DNA of 64,000 nt from Halobacteriales archaeon QS_8_69_26 (GCA_003023195.1 PXRX01000034.1:1-64000); one strand, 5' to 3'. Positions 52,500 through 61,487 are shown, numbered from the stretch's first letter. A program made the numbers and translations. The notes: generated by a model from the sequence alone, not told the origin.

Positions 52500-53597
52500 T
52501 CACCGACTGCCTGCTCCGGGGTTCGCCCGGTGACCGGTCCCGACGTCGGCCGCTCTCCGGTCCAGGTCGTCGAGGAACTCCCCGAGCACGTCCCGGGTGA
52601 CGTGGGGACCGCAGACGATCCGGAGTTCCCCGTCGCCCGTGCGGGCGACCCGCCACCCCTCGTCGCGGAGGGCCTCGAAGACGCGGGTGTCGACGTCGAA
52701 CGCGACGATGGAGAGTTCGGGGTCGACGACGTCGTAGCCGCGCCGGTCGAGTTCGTCGGCCAGCCACCCGGCGGTGTCGCGGATCCGGCGGCGCTGGTCG
52801 CGGTAGCCGTCGGGCCACAGCTCGTCGAGGACGGCGGCGGCGCTGGCGACGCCCGCGCCGCTCCTGGTCCCGGGGAGGGTGACCTGGGTGCGCGACTCCA
52901 GGTAGGGCGTGTCGACGGTCAGCGACTCCAGGAGCGACTCCTCGCGGGCCAGCAGACCGCCGGCGGGGATCGCCGCCCGCCCGAGTTTGTGGGGGTCGAC
53001 GGTCATCGTGTCGACGGCGGCGTCGGCGAAGTTCCAGGCGTGGTCGGTGAAGGGGAGTTCGAACCCGCCCCAGGCGGCGTCGACGTGCAGGAGTGCGCCG
53101 GCGTCGGCCGCCAGGTCCGCCAGCGCGGGGACGGGGTCGACCCGGCCGTACTCGGTGGTCCCGGCGACGGCCACGACGCCGGCGGTGTCGGCGTCGACCA
53201 GTTCCGCGACTGCGTCGAGGTTCGCGCGGCCGTCGGCGTCCGTCGGCGCGACCCGCAACTCCACGCCCAGCAGGTCGGCGGCCTTCCGGAACGAGAAGTG
53301 GGCGCTCTCGGGGATCACCACGTTCGCGTCGTTCCTCCCGTGTTCGCGGGCGATCCGGACGGCCTGGAGGTTGGCCTCCGTGCCCCCGGACGCGACGTAG
53401 CCCGCCGGGTCGTCGAGTCCGGCCACCTCGCCCAGGGTGTCGACCGCCCGCTCCTCCAGGCGGGCCACCGAGGGGAAACTGGCGGGATCCCCCGGGTTGG
53501 TCGCCAGGAACCGCTCGGCGGCCTCGCGGGCGACCGGGTGGGGCGGCGTGCACATCGAGGAGAGCACCCGGTCGAACGACTGCGGCGACTCGTCCAT
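52500..53597 (-). CDS. mfnA: MfnA-type tyrosine/aspartate decarboxylase (365 aa)
   Basis: A PLP-dependent group II decarboxylase with the PLP Lys in [23 protein letters not shown] and the N-terminal [14 protein letters not shown]. In haloarchaea, which lack methanofuran, the enzyme is thought to act as aspartate 1-decarboxylase giving beta-alanine for CoA. The length is normal and the ATG at 53597 starts [11 protein letters not shown]. Confidence 0.92.
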   Translation of the reverse strand: MDESPQSFDRVLSSMCTPPHPVAREAAERFLATNPGDPASFPSVARLEERAVDTLGEVAGLDDPAGYVASGGTEANLQAVRIAREHGRNDANVVIPESAHFSFRKAADLLGVELRVAPTDADGRANLDAVAELVDADTAGVVAVAGTTEYGRVDPVPALADLAADAGALLHVDAAWGGFELPFTDHAWNFADAAVDTMTVDPHKLGRAAIPAGGLLAREESLLESLTVDTPYLESRTQVTLPGTRSGAGVASAAAVLDELWPDGYRDQRRRIRDTAGWLADELDRRGYDVVDPELSIVAFDVDTRVFEALRDEGWRVARTGDGELRIVCGPHVTRDVLGEFLDDLDRRAADVGTGHRANPGAGSR

Positions 53598-53673
53598 GGT
53601 CGTCCGATGCAACGTCGGCGGTTTAGCCGTTGCGTTCCGGGCCAGGACCTCCCGGCGTCCGGCCCCTTTCCGC

Positions 53674-53750
53674 GGGACCCCCCGGCACCCCGTTCGTTCC
53701 GGTCCGGGACCCCCCGGCACCCCGTTCGTTCCGGTCCGGGACCTCCCGGC
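53674..53750. repeat. 32-bp tandem repeat, about 2.4 copies
   Basis: GGGACCCCCCGGCACCCCGT and following bases recur at 53674 and 53706, with a partial, diverged copy at 53738. It lies in the divergent gap between mfnA and the stress-protein remnant. Confidence 0.8.
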
Positions 53751-53783
53751 GGGCCGTTTACCCCGGGGATCCGTGGGACGGGC

Positions 53784-53963
53784 ATGGCACCCGACGTGAC
53801 CTACGAGAACGTGCTGGTCCCGACCGACGGAGCGAGACGGCGGCGAACGCGGTCGACCACGCGGTGGGCCTCGCAACCCGGTACGGGGCGACGCTCCACA
53901 GCGTCTACGTGGTCGACACGGCGGCGCTCGGATCCAGCATGGACGCGGCCCTGATCCACCGGG
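53784..53963 (+). pseudogene. Universal stress protein, frameshifted 5' remnant
   Basis: The ATG at 53784 opens with [11 protein letters not shown], the classical start of a UspA domain. One base is missing near 53832; the other frame then continues [20 protein letters not shown] and [17 protein letters not shown]. Homology ends at about 53963, where antisense sequence of the DUF2892 gene begins, so about two thirds of the gene is gone. Confidence 0.75.
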
Positions 53964-54249
53964 TCGGTTCCTCGTACGTGTTCGTGCCGGTCAGGCGGTT
54001 GAATGCACACCGCTGGATGGCGCCGGTCGCGAGGAAGACCAGCCCCGACAGGACGACCACCCCCGCGACGGTCCGTCCGGCGGCGTCGTCCACCGGGAAG
54101 ACGTACCCGAGGTACGAGGCCGCACCGAGGGCCACCAGGACGGGGCCGAGGACGAGTCTCGCGACCCGGTCCGGGCCGCCGACGTTCTTTTGCACGGCCG
54201 GATCACCGTCCGGGGCTACGTGCTCGCAAAAGTTGAGATCCGTTGTCAT
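53905..54249 (-). CDS. DUF2892 (YgaP-type) membrane protein with an altered tail (114 aa)
   Basis: A small inner-membrane protein: [20 protein letters not shown], a second helix [17 protein letters not shown], then the family's [15 protein letters not shown]. The last ~20 residues run antisense to the stress-protein remnant and look acquired by read-through after a deletion, because the family normally ends shortly after NTY. The fold is probably intact. Confidence 0.75.
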   Translation of the reverse strand: MTTDLNFCEHVAPDGDPAVQKNVGGPDRVARLVLGPVLVALGAASYLGYVFPVDDAAGRTVAGVVVLSGLVFLATGAIQRCAFNRLTGTNTYEEPTRWIRAASMLDPSAAVSTT

Positions 54250-54666
54250 TCCGGTGGGTGGGCCTGGCCGAGACTCTGTGCCGGTTCGGTGCCGACGCTT
54301 CCCCGGGATCGCACCCGGCGCTCTCCCCGGTGCGACCGGACGGAAAACGGACCCCGGGTGGGATCCCTGAGGCGCAGCCCCGGGCGGTACGGGGCAGGCG
54401 TGGTGAGTCCCTGGCTGACCCCCGGACGCCCGACCGGTAGGTGGACCACGGGCGACATAGTTCCGGTCACCGACCGATCGTGCAGGAACCGGGCATCGAC
54501 TCGGGAGGTGAAAACTCCTACTTGAGCGTTGTGGACGAGCGCCGCCGATCGGTCGGCGGCGACACGTGGTCTGCCGGCGTACGGGGTCGACTTCGGGGAC
54601 CCGCGTTCGGCGGGGAAACCCTACGCGACCGACAGATTAGGAACGGTCATCCGACAACTCCCGCCA
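54250..54666. other. Intergenic region, nothing recognised
   Basis: About 415 bp of GC-rich sequence between the divergent DUF2892 gene and the regulator at 54667. No gene, repeat or clear promoter is seen. Confidence 0.4.
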
Positions 54667-55469
54667 GTGACAGCGCCCCCGGATCCGGAACGCGGGCCGA
54701 CGCCCGAGGACCTCGTCGACGCCGTCTCGCTGCGGTACGACCTCCTCCGGGAACTGGACGACGCCGGGGAACCGGTCGAGAAGCGGACGCTCGTCGACCG
54801 CCTCGACGTCTCGCGCTCGACGGTCGACCGGGGGCTCCGGCGTTTCGACGCCCTCGGCCTGGTCACGGCGGCGGGGGAGGGTACGCAGTCACGCCGTCGG
54901 GGAGGCTCGTTCGCGGGGAGTACGCGGCGTTCACCGACCGCCTGGGGGCCGTCCTCGCGGCCCAGGACACCGTCGACCACCTCCCACCCGACGCGCCCCT
55001 GTCGGTCGGGTTCCTGGCCGACGCGGAGGTGGTGACCGGGGCGGGCCGGGCCGCCCATCCCCCCGGGATCCGCGTGGGAGAACTGGTCGACGCCGCCGAC
55101 CGGCTGTCGGGGTTGGCGAAGGCCTACGCGACGCCGGGGGCGGCCACCCAGTACCAGCGAGCGATGGAGCGGGGGTTGACCGTCGACCTCGTGTTCGACC
55201 GCGGGATGTTCGAGGGCCTGGTCGACCGGTACGACTGGGTCGGGGAGTTCCTGGCGACCGGTCGGTTCTCGGCGTCGGTCCACGACGGGGTCCCGTACGG
55301 CCTCTACCTGGCGGAGGAGGGTGAGACGGTCACAGCCTGCATGATGGTCTACGACGCGGACGGCCACCTCGCCGGGGCGCTCCTCGCCGACTCGGACCGG
55401 GCCGTCGAGTGGGCTCGCGGCGTCGTCGACCGGTACCGGAGGGAAGCGATCCCGCTGGGCGACGGGTAG
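54667..55469 (+). pseudogene. FilR1-type winged-helix regulator, one-base frameshift
   Basis: From the GTG at 54667 the first frame encodes a winged helix (LVDRLDVSRSTVDRGLRRF, LGLVTAAGEG). At the G-rich run near 54880-54890 the reading moves to the frame GYAVTPSGRLVRGEYAAFTD, which continues through a sensor domain (PPDAPLSVGFLADAEVV, YLAEEGETVTACMMVYD) to a stop at 55469. Adding one G restores a protein of about 267 aa typical of haloarchaeal FilR1-like regulators. Confidence 0.7.
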
Positions 55470-55472
55470 CGG

Positions 55473-57824
55473 TCAGCGCACCGAGTCGAGGATGAACTTC
55501 TGCTCGACGCGCTTGACCTCGTGCTGGACGTCCCGGACGGCGTCGACGTTCGCGGAGATGGAGGTGACGCCCTCGTTGACGAGGAATCGGACCATCTCGG
55601 GCTTGGACCCGGCCTGGCCACAGATGCTCGTGGCCACGTCGTGCTCGTTGCACTGCTCGATGGTGCGGCTGATCAACTCCAGCACCGCGGGGTGGAGTTC
55701 GTCGAACCGGTCGGCGACGTTCTCGTTGTTGCGGTCGACGGCCAGCGTGTACTGGGTGAGGTCGTTGGTCCCGAACGAGGCGAAGTCGATGCCCTGTTCG
55801 GCCATGTCCTCGACGGCGAGCGCCGAGGCGGGCGTCTCTATCATCACGCCCCAGGTCCGCTTGTCGGGGTCGATGCCCGCCTCCTCCATCAGCCGGCGGG
55901 TCCGGATGACGTCCTCCGCGTCGTTCACCAGCGGGAACATGAGCTCGACGTTGTCGTAGCCCATGTCGTAGAGCTGACGGAACGCCGACAGCTCGTGGGC
56001 GAAGACGTCGGGGCGGTCCAGCGACCGCCGGATCCCCCGGTAGCCGAGCATGGGGTTGTGCTCGTCGGGTTCGTCCTCGCCGCCCTCCAGTTGCCGGAAC
56101 TCGTCGGTCGGCGCGTCGAGGGTGCGGGTGCGCACCGGCCGGGGGTAGAACTCCTCGGCGACCTCGCGGATCCCCGACACGAGCTGGTCGACGTAGGCGC
56201 GCTCGCCCTCCTCGCGGATGTAGCGCTCGGGGGTCATCCCCAGCGAGAGGATCATGTGTTCGATCCGCAGGAGCCCGACGCCGTCGGCGCCCGTCGCCGC
56301 GGCCCGTTCGGCGGCCTCGGGGATGGAGACGTTGACCTTCACCTCGGTGGCGGTCATCGGCTTGACCGGCGTGGTGGGCCGGGCGGCCTCGACCGGTTCG
56401 TGCTCCTCGGCGGCCGCCTCGCGGCCGCGGCGCACACCGCCCTTCTCCCCGTCGACGGTCACGGTGACGCCGTCCTCCAGGACGGTCGTGGCGCTGCCGG
56501 TGCCGACGACGGCCGGCACGCCGAGTTCCCGCGAGACGATGGCGGCGTGGCTGGTCATGCCCCCCTCGTCGGTGACGATGGCGGCGGCCCGCTTCATCGC
56601 CGGCACCATGTCGGGGGTTGTCATCTCGGTGACGATGACGTCGCCCGACCCGACCTTGTCTAGCTGGTCGAGTTTTCCGACGACCCTGACCGGCCCCGAG
56701 ACCTGCCCGGGGCTGGCGCCCAGTCCCTGCACGAGGACGTCGTCGCCCTCGTCGCCGGTCGGTGCCTCGGTGGCCCCGGAGCCGTCGGTGACGCCGGCCC
56801 GCTCGCCGTTCGCCTCGTCGGCGTCCGGCGGGGCGTCCATCTCCACCTCGGCGTCGACCCGTTCCTCGTCGGCCTCGCCGATGGTCCCCGAGTCGATGGT
56901 GGTGATCGGACGGGACTGGAGCATGTAGACGTCGCCGTCCGCGATGGCCCACTCGACGTCCTGGGGGTCGCCGTAGTGGTCCTCGACCCGTTCGCCCACC
57001 GCGACCAGTTCCGCCAGTTCGGCGTCCGAGAGGACCCTGGCCTTGCGGCGGTCGGCGGGCACCTCGCGCTCGACGGTGTCGCCGTCCTCGCCCCGGACGT
57101 GCATGACCTTCTTCTCGGCGACGGTCACGTCCTCGACCTCGCCGTCGCGGGTGAGGACGTAGTTGTCCGGCGAGACCGCGCCGGAGACGACCGCCTCGCC
57201 CAGCCCCCAGGTCGCCTCGACTATCATCCGGGGGTCGCCGGTCGAGGGGTGGGAGGTGAACATCACGCCGGACTCGTCGGCGTCGACCATCCGCTGGACG
57301 ACGACGGCCATGTTGACCGCGTCGTGGGAGAACCCCTGCTCGTTGCGGTAGTAGATCGCCCGCTGGGTGAACAGCGAGGCCCAGCACTCCCGGACTCGCT
57401 CCAGCAGGTCCTCGCGGGTGACGTTCAGGAAGGTCTCCTGCTGGCCGGCGAAGGAGGCGTCGGGGAGGTCCTCCGCGGTCGCCGAGGACCGCACCGCGAC
57501 GAACGGCTCGCCATCCATGTCGTCGTAGGCCCCGAGGATCTCCGACCGGAGCGAGTCGGGGAACGGTACCTCGAGGATCAACTCCTGTGCGCGCTCGGCG
57601 GCGGCGGCCAGTGCGTCGGTGTCCTCGACGTCGACGTCGACGGCCTCGAACAGTTCGGCCTCGATGTCCGCCTCCTGGAGGAACGCCCGGTAGGTCCCGG
57701 CGGTCACCACGAACGCGGGCGGGACGGGCAACCCCGCTCCTGCCAGTTCGCCGAGCGAGGCTCCCTTGCCGCCGACGGTCGCCACGTCGTCGGCGCCGAC
57801 GTCCGCGAGCCAGAGTACGCTCAT
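55473..57824 (-). CDS. ppsA: Phosphoenolpyruvate synthase (783 aa)
   Basis: Converts pyruvate plus ATP to PEP for gluconeogenesis. It has the N-terminal ATP-grasp (VGGKGASLGELAGAGLPVPPAF, FVAVRSSATAEDLPDASFAG), the phospho-His domain with His426 (DEGGMTSHAAIVSREL), and the PEP-binding barrel (MLGYRGIRRSL, GVMIETPASAL, FGTNDLTQYTL and CGQAGS with the catalytic Cys). It has full length with an acidic insertion around residues 320-365 before the swivelling domain. A TATA-like TTACGTAAG lies upstream. Confidence 0.95.
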   Translation of the reverse strand: MSVLWLADVGADDVATVGGKGASLGELAGAGLPVPPAFVVTAGTYRAFLQEADIEAELFEAVDVDVEDTDALAAAAERAQELILEVPFPDSLRSEILGAYDDMDGEPFVAVRSSATAEDLPDASFAGQQETFLNVTREDLLERVRECWASLFTQRAIYYRNEQGFSHDAVNMAVVVQRMVDADESGVMFTSHPSTGDPRMIVEATWGLGEAVVSGAVSPDNYVLTRDGEVEDVTVAEKKVMHVRGEDGDTVEREVPADRRKARVLSDAELAELVAVGERVEDHYGDPQDVEWAIADGDVYMLQSRPITTIDSGTIGEADEERVDAEVEMDAPPDADEANGERAGVTDGSGATEAPTGDEGDDVLVQGLGASPGQVSGPVRVVGKLDQLDKVGSGDVIVTEMTTPDMVPAMKRAAAIVTDEGGMTSHAAIVSRELGVPAVVGTGSATTVLEDGVTVTVDGEKGGVRRGREAAAEEHEPVEAARPTTPVKPMTATEVKVNVSIPEAAERAAATGADGVGLLRIEHMILSLGMTPERYIREEGERAYVDQLVSGIREVAEEFYPRPVRTRTLDAPTDEFRQLEGGEDEPDEHNPMLGYRGIRRSLDRPDVFAHELSAFRQLYDMGYDNVELMFPLVNDAEDVIRTRRLMEEAGIDPDKRTWGVMIETPASALAVEDMAEQGIDFASFGTNDLTQYTLAVDRNNENVADRFDELHPAVLELISRTIEQCNEHDVATSICGQAGSKPEMVRFLVNEGVTSISANVDAVRDVQHEVKRVEQKFILDSVR

Positions 57825-58180
57825 GTACGCAGATTTACTCTCAGGTTACGTAAGAAGGTTGCGAAGGGGGGTCGAATTTGCACGCCGTTCCCCCGCCGGC
57901 ACGTGCCGGCCCCCCGGAGCAGTCGGCGAGGTTCGCCGCGGGCGTCGAACCGGGTTCGTCGGCGGGATCGGACCTGGTCCGTTACTAACAGGTGTTCCCG
58001 GGTTTAAAATTGTTTGACCCTCAACCGACAAATATTATAAAGTACCCGGGGTCCGTAGGCCCTCCCGACTCGAACGGAGGTGCCCGCCGTCGAGTGGGGG
58101 CGACGCGGCGGCGGGTCGGATCGGAGGGTCGCTCCCGCCGCCGGCGGATCCCGCCGGGACTCGGGGACGGGAAACGACAG
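57825..58180. other. Divergent promoter region between ppsA and the DUF4157-lipase gene
   Basis: About 355 bp with no gene. It contains a 16-bp palindrome (57895-57910) and an AT-rich box with AATATTATAA at 58031, unusually far (about 150 bp) upstream of the ATG at 58181, implying a long 5' leader. Confidence 0.6.
57895..57910. promoter_or_regulatory. 16-bp GC-rich palindrome
   Basis: GCCGGCACGTGCCGGC is self-complementary, in the divergent ppsA/DUF4157 gap. It could be an operator or a stem-loop; the role is unknown. Confidence 0.45.
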
Positions 58181-59674
58181 ATGCCACGCTCCAGGAAACG
58201 CGACTCGAAACGCGAGTCGGCCGATCGGGACGAAACGCGATCCAAGACACCGGACCGGGAGTCCGGCACCGGCACGTCCGACCGGCGGGTCGAACGCCTG
58301 CACAGTAGCGCCGGCAATCAGGCGGTCCAGCGGGCCGTCGAGGACGCCGGCGCGGGCTTACGGGCCGGACCGGCGTCCGTCCGGAGCGGGTCCGCGGCCG
58401 GTGGGGCGAGCACCCGGGCGGCCAGCGACGGGAACCCGGGAGGTATCCCGATGGGATCCCCGGACAGTTCCTACGAGCGCGAGGCCGACGCGGTCGCGAA
58501 GGGCGTCCTCGAGGGTGGGTTGTCGCCACCGCGCCCCTCCCGGCTGTCGGCGTCGCGGGTCCAGCGCGAGACCGGGGACGGCGGCGACGACCGGTCCCAC
58601 GCCCCGCCGAGCGTGGCGGAGACGGTCTCCTCGTCGGGCCAGCCACTCGACCGGGAGGTCCGGTCGTCGATGGAGTCGACACTGGGCGAGGACTTCGGGT
58701 CGGTGCGGGTCCACACCGGCCCGCAGGCCGCCCGGTCCGCGAGCGAGATCGGTGCCCGGGCGTACGCGGTGGGGAACGACGTCGCGTTCGATAGCGGCGA
58801 GTACGCCCCCGAGACCCCCGGCGGGCGCGAAGTGCTGGCCCACGAACTGACCCACGTCGCACAGCAGGACGGGGGTGACCTCGCCGTCCAGGCCATGGAG
58901 GGCGGGGGGAGCGCGGCGGCCCGCGAAGTACCGAGTCAGGAGGAGGCGGCCGAGGCGATGAGCTACGCCGACCTGGCGCAGGACGTCTACGGGGACGACG
59001 GCGCGCCCGAGGGGTGGGAGCGGGTCGAGAACTTCGAGAACAGCGAGTCGGGCTTCTTCGCCGCCCTCTACCGGAACCCGGCCACCGACGAGACGGTACT
59101 CGCGTTCAGGGGGTCCAACCCGCTGGAACTGGCCGACTGGACGGAGGCCAACCTCCCCAACGCCCTCAACCAGCCGTCCAAGCAGTACCGGCGCGCGATC
59201 GAACTCGCGAACGACGTCGCCTCGGAGTACGAGAACGTGACGTTCACCGGCCACTCGCTCGGCGGCGGCCTCGCGTCCGCCGCGTCGATGGCGACCGGTC
59301 GCGAGGCGGTCACCTTCAACGCCGCCGGGCCGGCACCGGAGCAGATGCTGGAACTGGACACGACGGACCTCCTCACCGCCGACCCCGAGGAGGACGTCAC
59401 GGCCTACGTCGTGCGGGGTGACGTCGTCAACTGGGCCCAGGACCTCGTCGGCGGGCAGGTCGCGGACCACCCGCTCGGACACGTCACCGGCGGGACGTGG
59501 AAGGTGCTGTCGAGCCCCGCCCAGGGGACGCGGAAGGAACTCCCCCAGCCCTCGGACATGATCGAGAACTCCTGGAACCCCCTGGAGTGGGGGAGCAAGA
59601 TCCTGGGGGTCAAGCAACACGGGATGGAGACGGTCAAGAAGGCGCTGGCGGAACTGCAGGGTGCCGGCCAGTGA
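58181..59674 (+). CDS. DUF4157-lipase fusion, candidate eCIS effector (497 aa)
   Basis: The first 50 residues are strongly charged and end in LHSSAGNQAVQRAVE, the usual lead-in of DUF4157 proteins. DUF4157 follows at about residues 95-232 with SYEREADAVAK, DFGSVRVHTGPQAARSA, AYAVGNDVAF and the HExxH motif AHELTHVAQQ (residues 220-229). Residues 258-400 form an alpha/beta-hydrolase of the lipase_3 type with LAFRGSNPLELADW and the nucleophile elbow FTGHSLGGGL (Ser359). There is no signal peptide. DUF4157 is known to be enriched in cargo of extracellular contractile injection systems, so this is a candidate injected phospholipase. No eCIS structural genes are in the window. Confidence 0.85.
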   Translation: MPRSRKRDSKRESADRDETRSKTPDRESGTGTSDRRVERLHSSAGNQAVQRAVEDAGAGLRAGPASVRSGSAAGGASTRAASDGNPGGIPMGSPDSSYEREADAVAKGVLEGGLSPPRPSRLSASRVQRETGDGGDDRSHAPPSVAETVSSSGQPLDREVRSSMESTLGEDFGSVRVHTGPQAARSASEIGARAYAVGNDVAFDSGEYAPETPGGREVLAHELTHVAQQDGGDLAVQAMEGGGSAAAREVPSQEEAAEAMSYADLAQDVYGDDGAPEGWERVENFENSESGFFAALYRNPATDETVLAFRGSNPLELADWTEANLPNALNQPSKQYRRAIELANDVASEYENVTFTGHSLGGGLASAASMATGREAVTFNAAGPAPEQMLELDTTDLLTADPEEDVTAYVVRGDVVNWAQDLVGGQVADHPLGHVTGGTWKVLSSPAQGTRKELPQPSDMIENSWNPLEWGSKILGVKQHGMETVKKALAELQGAGQ

Positions 59675-59754
59675 CCGCCGGGTGACTGGCGGCGACAGTC
59701 CGCATCCCGACACCGGACGATCGCCCGGCGATCGCTCGAGGCCGGGGTCCCCGG

Positions 59755-60657
59755 TCAGGCCTCGATTATCTCGTCGTCCTCGTCGGGCGGGACCGAGAGG
59801 TCGCCGGTCATGACGGTCACGCCGCGCCCGCCGACCCGGACGTCCTCGCCGACGTGGACCCGGACGTGCCCGGGCCGGTCGACGTAGTGACCCTGCTCGA
59901 AGACCATCTCCTCGGGCATCGCGTCGAAGGCCCCGAAGTGCCGGAGGTACGCCCCGGTCGCGCCGGAGGCGGTACCGGTCACGGGGTCCTCGGGCACGCC
60001 AGCCCCGGGGGCGAACATCCGGCCGTGGAGCGTCGAGTCGGCGTCCAGCGCGTCGAAGGTGCACAGGTAGACCCCGGTGGCGTCGACGTCCTCGCTCAGT
60101 GCCTCGACGGCGGCCACGTCCGGGGCGGCGCTCCCGACCGCGGACAGGAAGTTCGCGGGCACCACCAGGAACGGGAGGCCGGTGGAGGCCACCGCCAGCG
60201 GCAGGTCGGCGCCCACGTCCCGCAACGCGGCGGGGTCGACCCCCAGCGCGTCGGCCACCCGGTCGTAGGAGAGGTCGACCTCACGGATCTCGGGTGTGTC
60301 CTGGGTCATCCAGACGGTGCCGTCCTCGTGGACCTCGACGTCGAGGACGCCCACGTTCGTCTCCAGGGTGTGGGTCCCGGTGTCGATGGTTCCGGTCGCG
60401 TGGAGGTGGGCGTGGGACGCGATGGTCGCGTGCCCGCAGAGGTCGACCTCCTGGGTGGGCGTGAAGTACCGCACTCGCCGTTCGGCCGGCCCCGACGGCA
60501 GGAGGAAGGCGGTCTCGCTCTGGGCGAGTTCCCGTGCGATCGCCCGCATCTGGTCCTCGCTCAGTCCCCCGGCGTCGGGCACCACGCCCGCGCCGTTGCC
60601 GGCCAGGGGCTGGTCCGTGAACGCGTCCACTATCGCCGTTCGGACGGCCTCGCTCAT
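59755..60657 (-). CDS. PhzF-family isomerase/epimerase (300 aa)
   Basis: Carries the PhzF signature FTDQPLAGNGAGVV, the conserved Glu in LAQSETAFL, DLCGHATIA, and GVPEDPVTGTASGATGAYL near the end. The family isomerises small cyclic or amino-acid-like substrates; the actual substrate is unknown. The ATG at 60657 begins MSEAVRTAIVDAF. Confidence 0.9.
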   Translation of the reverse strand: MSEAVRTAIVDAFTDQPLAGNGAGVVPDAGGLSEDQMRAIARELAQSETAFLLPSGPAERRVRYFTPTQEVDLCGHATIASHAHLHATGTIDTGTHTLETNVGVLDVEVHEDGTVWMTQDTPEIREVDLSYDRVADALGVDPAALRDVGADLPLAVASTGLPFLVVPANFLSAVGSAAPDVAAVEALSEDVDATGVYLCTFDALDADSTLHGRMFAPGAGVPEDPVTGTASGATGAYLRHFGAFDAMPEEMVFEQGHYVDRPGHVRVHVGEDVRVGGRGVTVMTGDLSVPPDEDDEIIEA

Positions 60658-60710
60658 CGTCGGATGGGTCGAGGGGAGTGACAATAGTGCTGACGGGATC
60701 GGTGCACTGG

Positions 60711-61013
60711 TCAGTCCCAGGTGATCCACAGCAGGAACAGCAGGGCGGCGAGTTCGAAGAACTGGACGGTCATCATCGCCCGGCCGGCGTACGGGGCGGC
60801 GTCGTTCAGGACCGTCGCCACCGTCGGGTCGACCACGTAGTAGTACAGCGACAGCAGGTTCTCGACGAGCAACAGCGTGGCGAACACCGACAGCCCGAGG
60901 GTGTGCTTGGACCGGAACTCCCGGTAGTTCCGGACCCAGATGGCCAGCAACACGGCGAGGACGACGACGTTGGCCGCCGTCGCCGCGCTGGCGGCGTCTA
61001 GCCAGATCCCCAT
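60711..61013 (-). CDS. Small membrane protein paired with a winged-helix gene (100 aa)
   Basis: Three membrane helices: NVVVLAVLLAIWV, TLGLSVFATLLLVENLLSLY and ELAALLFLLWITWD. A basic loop (NYREFRSKH) follows the first helix. The layout is like the DUF7521-type proteins at 1-5.4 kb, but the YSLY end is missing. It starts 55 bp after the upstream winged-helix gene and is probably co-transcribed. Confidence 0.75.
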   Translation of the reverse strand: MGIWLDAASAATAANVVVLAVLLAIWVRNYREFRSKHTLGLSVFATLLLVENLLSLYYYVVDPTVATVLNDAAPYAGRAMMTVQFFELAALLFLLWITWD

Positions 61014-61068
61014 CTGTGCCTCCCTTGCGTGGTAGCGCGGATATACTCTTTCCCAATTCGGGCCATAC

Positions 61069-61344
61069 TCAGTCGACCTCCGCCATGATTTCCTCGACGG
61101 TGTCCCAGTGCTCGCGGGTCCGGTCGGAGACGGTGTAGACCGCGCCGTACCCGTCGCCGGCCCGCTCGACGACGCCGTTGTCGGTGAGGACGTCGAGGTG
61201 GTGTCGCACCGTCTTGTAGTCCAGGTCGAGGTCCTCGGCGAGGCGGTTGGCGTTGCGCGGCCGTTCGTCCAGCGCCCGGAGGATCCGCACCCGGTTCGAC
61301 CCGCCCCGTGTGCCGGTCAGCACGTACCAGAGGACCCCCTCCAT
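61069..61344 (-). CDS. ArsR-type winged-helix regulator (91 aa)
   Basis: A single winged helix: VLTGTRGGSNRVRILRALDE, RNANRLAEDLDLDYKTVRHHLD and a wing VVERAGDGYGAVYTV. Regulators of this type often pair with small membrane proteins in haloarchaea, as here with the gene at 60711. A paired TTACWGTAA dyad lies about 125 bp upstream. Confidence 0.88.
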   Translation of the reverse strand: MEGVLWYVLTGTRGGSNRVRILRALDERPRNANRLAEDLDLDYKTVRHHLDVLTDNGVVERAGDGYGAVYTVSDRTREHWDTVEEIMAEVD

Positions 61345-61467
61345 CCGTGGGACGGATCACACCGGCGGGCTTTAACGACACCGACGGCGGCCGTCTCGAC
61401 CGAATCTCCCGTCGCGGCCGGGAACGGGACCCGGTGAGTGATCGGGCGGGATCGGAACGGGACCAGT

Positions 61468-61487
61468 TTACTGTAACCTTACTGTAA
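61468..61487. promoter_or_regulatory. Paired TTACWGTAA dyad, copy 5
   Basis: TTACTGTAA-CC-TTACTGTAA, both halves perfect, in the 250-bp divergent gap between the winged-helix gene and the aldo/keto reductase. Confidence 0.75.
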
